Shown here: in pieces, positions 45,221 to 47,500 of the stretch
Numbering within the stretch: the stretch's first letter is position 1
Layout of the letters: each line of letters opens with the position of its first letter
Assembly (NCBI GenBank): GCA_002104895.1
Contig: MCFG01000016.1
Location: 250,001-297,500, forward strand
Reading direction: 5' to 3'
Source of the DNA: Anaeromyces robustus
Lineage: Eukaryota > Neocallimastigomycota > Neocallimastigomycetes > Neocallimastigales > Neocallimastigaceae
Length of the DNA stretch: 47,500 nucleotides
The notes under the pieces: model-generated
Databases searched by the model: none
What the model was told of the DNA's origin: nothing
Seen by the model: the letters and a program-made list of their open reading frames with translations, nothing else
Program-made: the position numbers and the translations under genes

Positions 45221-47331
45221 GTGTTGTAAAATTAATTATTATAAGAATATTTATCAAATGAAAAGTTCCTGTTGAATTTTATAATTTTTCTATTTATTTA
45301 TTGAAATGTTATTAAATTTTGTTTTTATTTTCTAAATATAATATATATAACAAAAAAAAGTATAGATATAAATGTTAATTTTAATATATATAATTATATA
45401 CAATATATAATTAATAAATATATATAATTAAAAATAAATATATAATTAATAAATATATATAATTAAAAATAAATATATGTAACTATATATAATTTAATAT
45501 ATTTTATAAAGCAAAATTTCATATAAAAATTTTAAAGTATTAATTATGCATATTATAAATATTCATTAATTTATATTATTTATAATAAAGAATATATATG
45601 TATTTTAAATTCTTGTTTTGTTATAATTATTAATTATATTTTATAAATATATTTAATTTTGTTAATAATATAATAAATAATTATATTTGTTGTTATTATT
45701 GTTTGTTGTTGTTGTTGTTATCATTACTGTTAATGTTAAAATTAAAATTATAAATATAATAATTATAATATAAATATAATAATTATAATTATAATTATAA
45801 TTATAATTATTAGTATATATTTTTATATTCCTTGTTTTTATGTTATCCTTTTTTATCAAGTTGAAACGGTATTAACATATAAAAAATCAAAGAAAAAAAA
45901 CAATGTTGAATGTTTAATATTATTTATAATCTCCATTATTTCTTATTAATATATGTAAACGATTAACCTTTTACAACTTTTTGATGAATAAATAAAAAAA
46001 CTGAAAATAAAATTAAATATATAATATTTATCAAGAATTCTCACTAATTAATATAAATATATATTATATTTTACTTATTCAAATTGAGCAATTAGTAACA
46101 CTGTGTTTATTAACTATAATTTTAAAGTAAATTTCAATAAAAAATGTATATATATTATATAATATATTTTACATTAATGTAAATACTAGATTTGAAAAAT
46201 AAAAATACCGATTATCTTTTATTACCATAAACAATGATATAGTTATAAATATGTTTTAATTTAAATGAAAATCCTTATTTTTTATTAAAACATATAAATG
46301 TAAAAACAAAAAAAAAACAATTATTACAAAAGGTTAAAAAAAATTACATAAAATAAATAAATAAAGATGTTATATATATAAATAAAATATAATATTATAT
46401 TATATTATATTATATATGTATAATTATTAAATTTCATTGTAACATTAATATTAATATAATTATAAATAAAATTCATATTAAATAAATAAATATTTATTAA
46501 ATATAAATTAATTAATATATATATTATAAATATGGTTTTTACATTTATTTTAATCTTACAATCCGTTATACGAAATATTTTTGATTAAAATAAAAAAAGA
46601 CAGCATAAATTTTAAAATATTAGTTAAAAAAAAATAACAAAATATATAGTGAATAAATAAATTTATATTATTGATTTTTAATTATTATTATAGTAAATGT
46701 ATAGTAAATGTGTAAATTTTTAATATTAAACAAAAGAACAGTTATTAAGTTTTTTTAAAACAAATTACAAATTCAGTATTTGGATTTTCATATTGTAAAA
46801 TTTACAATTAGAATACATAAAAATAATATATTATTGGTATTATTATTAAACATATAAATACATCAAAAATAATAATATTAATATAAAAGAAAAATTATAA
46901 AAGTCAACTATTATTTCTATTCATTATTATTATATATCAAAAAAAAAAAAAAAAAAAAAAAAGTATTACTTTATTTACTCTTAACAACAATTATTTGAGT
47001 AAAGTAAAAGTAAAAATTTAAAATGTATTTTTTTATTATTCAATTGATTAGGTGAATTATTTTGATATTTTTAATTATTTAACCTTTTTAATATATCACG
47101 TGATATATTTGTAAATTATATAAGCTTAGAAAATAAAAGTTAAAAGTTATTAAAACAATTGACTATTCATAAATTTGGGTAATTATTAATATCATGAATA
47201 TAACTTTAAATATTCAATTAATTTTATTATAATTACTTAATTAAAATATTTATTTGATTTAATTTTATAATTAAAACTTCTTCTATATTTAAATATTAAT
47301 ATTTTAATTATTACTAAACATTTTTATAGAA
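45221..47331. other. Divergent intergenic spacer, A/T-rich
   Basis: The 2.1 kb between the TRAPPC10 start and the plus-strand gene at 47332 should hold both promoters. It has a short duplicated unit at 45400-45480, (TTG)n around 45690-45720 and (TAATTA)n around 45780-45812. No gene or RNA recognised. Confidence 0.7.
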
Positions 47332-47500
47332 ATGGATCCAGAAGAAATAAATGAAATAAAACAAAAAGGTATTAATTTTAAAAGAAAAAATTCACATGAA
47401 TTATATATATATATATTTTCAATTGATTTATATATACTAATTTGAATAATGAATATTTTTTATTTATAGCTACTGAGATTGAAGTTTTAGAGAATGAACT
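47332..47500 (+). CDS. 5' end of an unidentified plus-strand gene, truncated by the right edge
   Basis: Exon 1 is 47332-47368 (MDPEEINEIKQK plus one base). The intron 47369-47469 is GT-AG (GTATTA...TTATAG). Exon 2 starts at 47470 and runs off the window, giving the joined peptide MDPEEINEIKQKATEIEVLENEL. The frame is kept across the junction. The EIEVLENE motif is reminiscent of the start of an RWD domain (EIEALESIY type), but 23 residues cannot decide this. A TATAG just before the ATG could be the acceptor of a 5' UTR intron. Confidence 0.6.

Overview
The window is eukaryotic nuclear DNA of extreme A+T content. Genes with many short introns sit in A/T-only spacers full of (TTTA)n and (TTA)n arrays. 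A BBSome subunit (BBS7) implies a ciliated or flagellated organism, which argues against the AT-rich but cilium-less Dictyostelium and against Plasmodium. The Golgi GT34 transferase, the AT bias and the microsatellites together fit a zoosporic fungus best, most likely an anaerobic gut fungus (Neocallimastigomycota). That placement is inference.

Layout, left to right. (1) Minus strand, 4741 to beyond the left edge: a citron/MRCK/ROCK-type AGC kinase with a long coiled coil and a PH domain. (2) Plus strand, 8023-9963: a type II membrane GT34 glycosyltransferase carrying a SUEL/rhamnose-binding-type lectin domain. (3) Minus, 12355-10559: USB1, the U6 snRNA 3'-end phosphodiesterase. (4) Minus, 16890-12781: BBS7. 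(5) Minus, 34730-17882: a giant 5,386-residue protein. About 5,060 residues of repetitive, charged and Q-rich sequence, encoded in one 15.2 kb exon, are followed by a C-terminal gelsolin/supervillin-like region. (6) Minus, 45220-37807: TRAPPC10/Trs130, in 23 exons. (7) Plus, from 47332: the first two exons of a new gene. I rebuilt exon structures by hand. Every junction listed keeps frame, and the summed exons give whole codons for each complete gene.

Two things stand out. First, one BBS7 intron (13348-13252, minus) cannot be a GT-AG intron. It begins with the exact U12-type donor ATATCCTTT and ends in AC, so it is a candidate minor-spliceosome AT-AC intron in a fungus. Second, the giant supervillin-like protein carries 29 near-identical 28-residue repeats plus many older repeat families, and looks like an undescribed actin- or membrane-cortex scaffold. 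Its repeat core weakly resembles the LKKT motif of WH2/beta-thymosin actin-binding modules.

The genes do not form an operon-like unit. Several fit the cell biology of a swimming zoospore (cortex and actin: kinase and supervillin-like protein; cilium: BBS7; Golgi and secretion: TRAPPC10 and GT34), but this is gene content, not evidence of co-regulation.
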